Position numbers and translations under genes: made by a program
Assembly: GCA_029207755.1 (NCBI GenBank)
Contig: JARCOQ010000002.1
Span: 88,821,087 to 88,885,086, forward strand
Source of the DNA: Chamaea fasciata
Taxonomy: Eukaryota; Chordata; Aves; Passeriformes; Sylviidae
Direction: 5' to 3'
Length of the DNA: 64,000 nucleotides
Shown here: piece by piece, positions 62,501 through 64,000 of the stretch
Numbering within the stretch: the stretch's first letter is position 1
How the letters are laid out: the number at the start of each line of letters is the position of its first letter
The notes under the pieces: generated by a model
The model's input: only the letters and a program-made list of their open reading frames with translations
Database searches by the model: none
Told to the model about the DNA's origin: nothing

Positions 62501-64000
62501 TTGTGCTGAATGCAATGCCTGGTTAGCTCCCTACTAGCTCTCTGTTGCTCCTCTTCCAAGACAGAGGACTGTGATGTTAAGGATCATTTTTAGATCCCTG
62601 GGCTCAAGAGAATCCTGAACAATCCACATTCCAATTCTGAGGGACAGTCAGTCTGAACAGATCTTAGGGAGCACAGCCAAGGACCAAAGGCAAGCACTCT
62701 CTGGAGCAGCCTTGCTGGTCCAGCTCTGGTATGGAGGCAGGATGGATAATGGGATCCAGGACATATGGAGGCTTCTGGGTTACTGCAAACCTGGCTTCCT
62801 CCATGAGTGTAATTCAGTCTCTGACTGCAGGCTTGTATTTGCTGGGCCGGGAATCTCTCTCTTTCTCAATCTCTTTTACTTACTTCTGTACTCCCTCAGC
62901 ACTGGATTTAAATAAGCCTACAATCAAAATACAACATAAACATAGCAAGAAAATCTGCTTATGGATTTAGTATCACATATCCAACTGTGATATATTACAG
63001 AATCCTAGTCCTTTCAGCAGCCCACAACTGAGTTAGCTTCTTGCAGATAGCAGGGATAGCACAAAGCAACTGGTGGGTGCCCAGGTCACTGTAGATGGCA
63101 TCAGGTGAGATGGAGTCCTTGGATTTACTTAAGACAGAATGCTTCTTTCTGCAACAGTCCTCATGATAGTGCTCCAACCTACTTCTGACACGGGAGATCT
63201 AGAGACACACTAGGAATGTTGATAAGGTAGTGCTGTTGGCTTTTACATGCTAGAAAAGGAAACAAATAGTACATAGTACATAATCCTACTGTATAACAAC
63301 AAAGTTCAAGTATTTATCCCTGTAAAAATGCTGGTGGATGCCTTGCCAATTGCTTAAATAGAGGTGATCACTTGGCTTCAAATTTTGAGTGTGCGTCATT
63401 AAAAATAAATGGTTTATTATGACCTACTTTTGCATTTGTATCATGAAAAGCTCACACTTCTGACAAGTGTGAGAAGGCTTCTCATATGACCGTTTCCTGA
63501 CCTTCTGAATTAGATTTGCTGCATATTGGCTGCCAGTTTACAAGTGAATCCATTCATCTGTTCCTGCATTGGCTGTTCTGGGACAGCAACTCCAGGTGCT
63601 AAGTCTTGAAATTGGCTCTGTGCAGTTTTAGACAATAATTGAGGGGGTTTGTCACATTTTCTGTCTAAAACTATCATACACAATAGCATTTCCTACATCC
63701 ATTGGGATGTATCCACTGTCTTTGCACACTAAGGGATCACTGAGTTACATACACAGAGTCCTTCAAGCAAGTCAGATGCTAGTATAGCATATTTCCAAGA
63801 TGTTTGCCCATGTAGGACAGGCATGACCCACAGGAGATTTCCCTCCCTGTAGAGAAGCAACTGGGGTGTCCAACGGGATTAGATCCCTATTGCTTAGGCA
63901 GTTAAATTCACATAACGCTTATGCTATTTTGGCCTCAGATTAGCCCATCCCTACACCCCAGGAACAGCTCATCCACAGTTTCACCCCAAACCACAAAACT
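59541..64000. other. Non-coding AT-rich stretch to window end
   Basis: A run of 15 T lies at 59733-59747. No gene or repeat family is recognised. Positions 62280-62480 and 63360-63540 could be conserved non-coding sequence. A 9-bp inverted repeat (63451-63473) followed by GAGAAGGCTTCTC is near chance expectation. Confidence 0.65.

Noticed and set aside
63451..63473. 9-bp perfect inverted repeat, 5-base loop, beside GAGAAGGCTTCTC
   Set aside because: Within chance expectation for 64 kb, although the adjacent palindrome makes it mildly curious.

Overview
The window looks like nuclear DNA from a bird, most likely a songbird. It is AT-rich and CpG-poor, has no long open reading frame, and its recognisable repeats are CR1 LINE fragments and long terminal repeats (LTRs) of endogenous retroviruses of types I associate with passerine genomes. 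The lineage call rests on remembered repeat families and was not checked against a database. It reads as a gene desert or the inside of a very large intron: I found no convincing protein-coding gene, tRNA, rRNA or CRISPR array.

Layout. 0-7.4 kb: featureless apart from a CR1 3' end (4.47-4.69 kb) and an (AT)n/(CA)n microsatellite (6.76-6.80 kb). 7.4-9.2 kb: a compositionally odd block with a possible small exon, a GC-rich patch, a GAAGAT hexamer repeat that keeps a 44-codon acidic frame open, a degenerate A/G-rich minisatellite, an AATAAA and a second GC-rich patch. 9.63-10.40 kb: an intact solo LTR with a perfect 5-bp target duplication, the best-defined element here. 13.7-14.0 kb: internal CR1 fragment. 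14-33 kb: AT-rich, with an old CR1 scrap at 30.7 kb, two hairpins and one exon-like segment at 27.85 kb. 33.9-34.5 kb: a second solo LTR, relatively CpG-rich. 40.0-40.6 kb: the longest CR1 copy. 43.2 kb: a perfect 14-bp or longer hairpin. 46.8 kb: an old CR1 scrap beside a (TA)(TG) microsatellite. 50.1-50.9 kb: a CR1 3' end joined directly to an ERVL-like LTR. 51.7 kb: (AAAAT)n(AG)n. 52.8 kb: a second perfect 14-bp hairpin. 57.8 kb: a run of 45 A. 59.1-59.5 kb: the only CpG-dense single-copy-looking segment, a candidate promoter or regulatory island. The last 4 kb are plain.

No genes can be said to work together. The points worth following are the CpG cluster at 59.1-59.5 kb, the perfect short-loop inverted repeats, the acidic open frame at 8 kb with its downstream AATAAA, and the clean solo LTR. 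I found no convincing new biological system.
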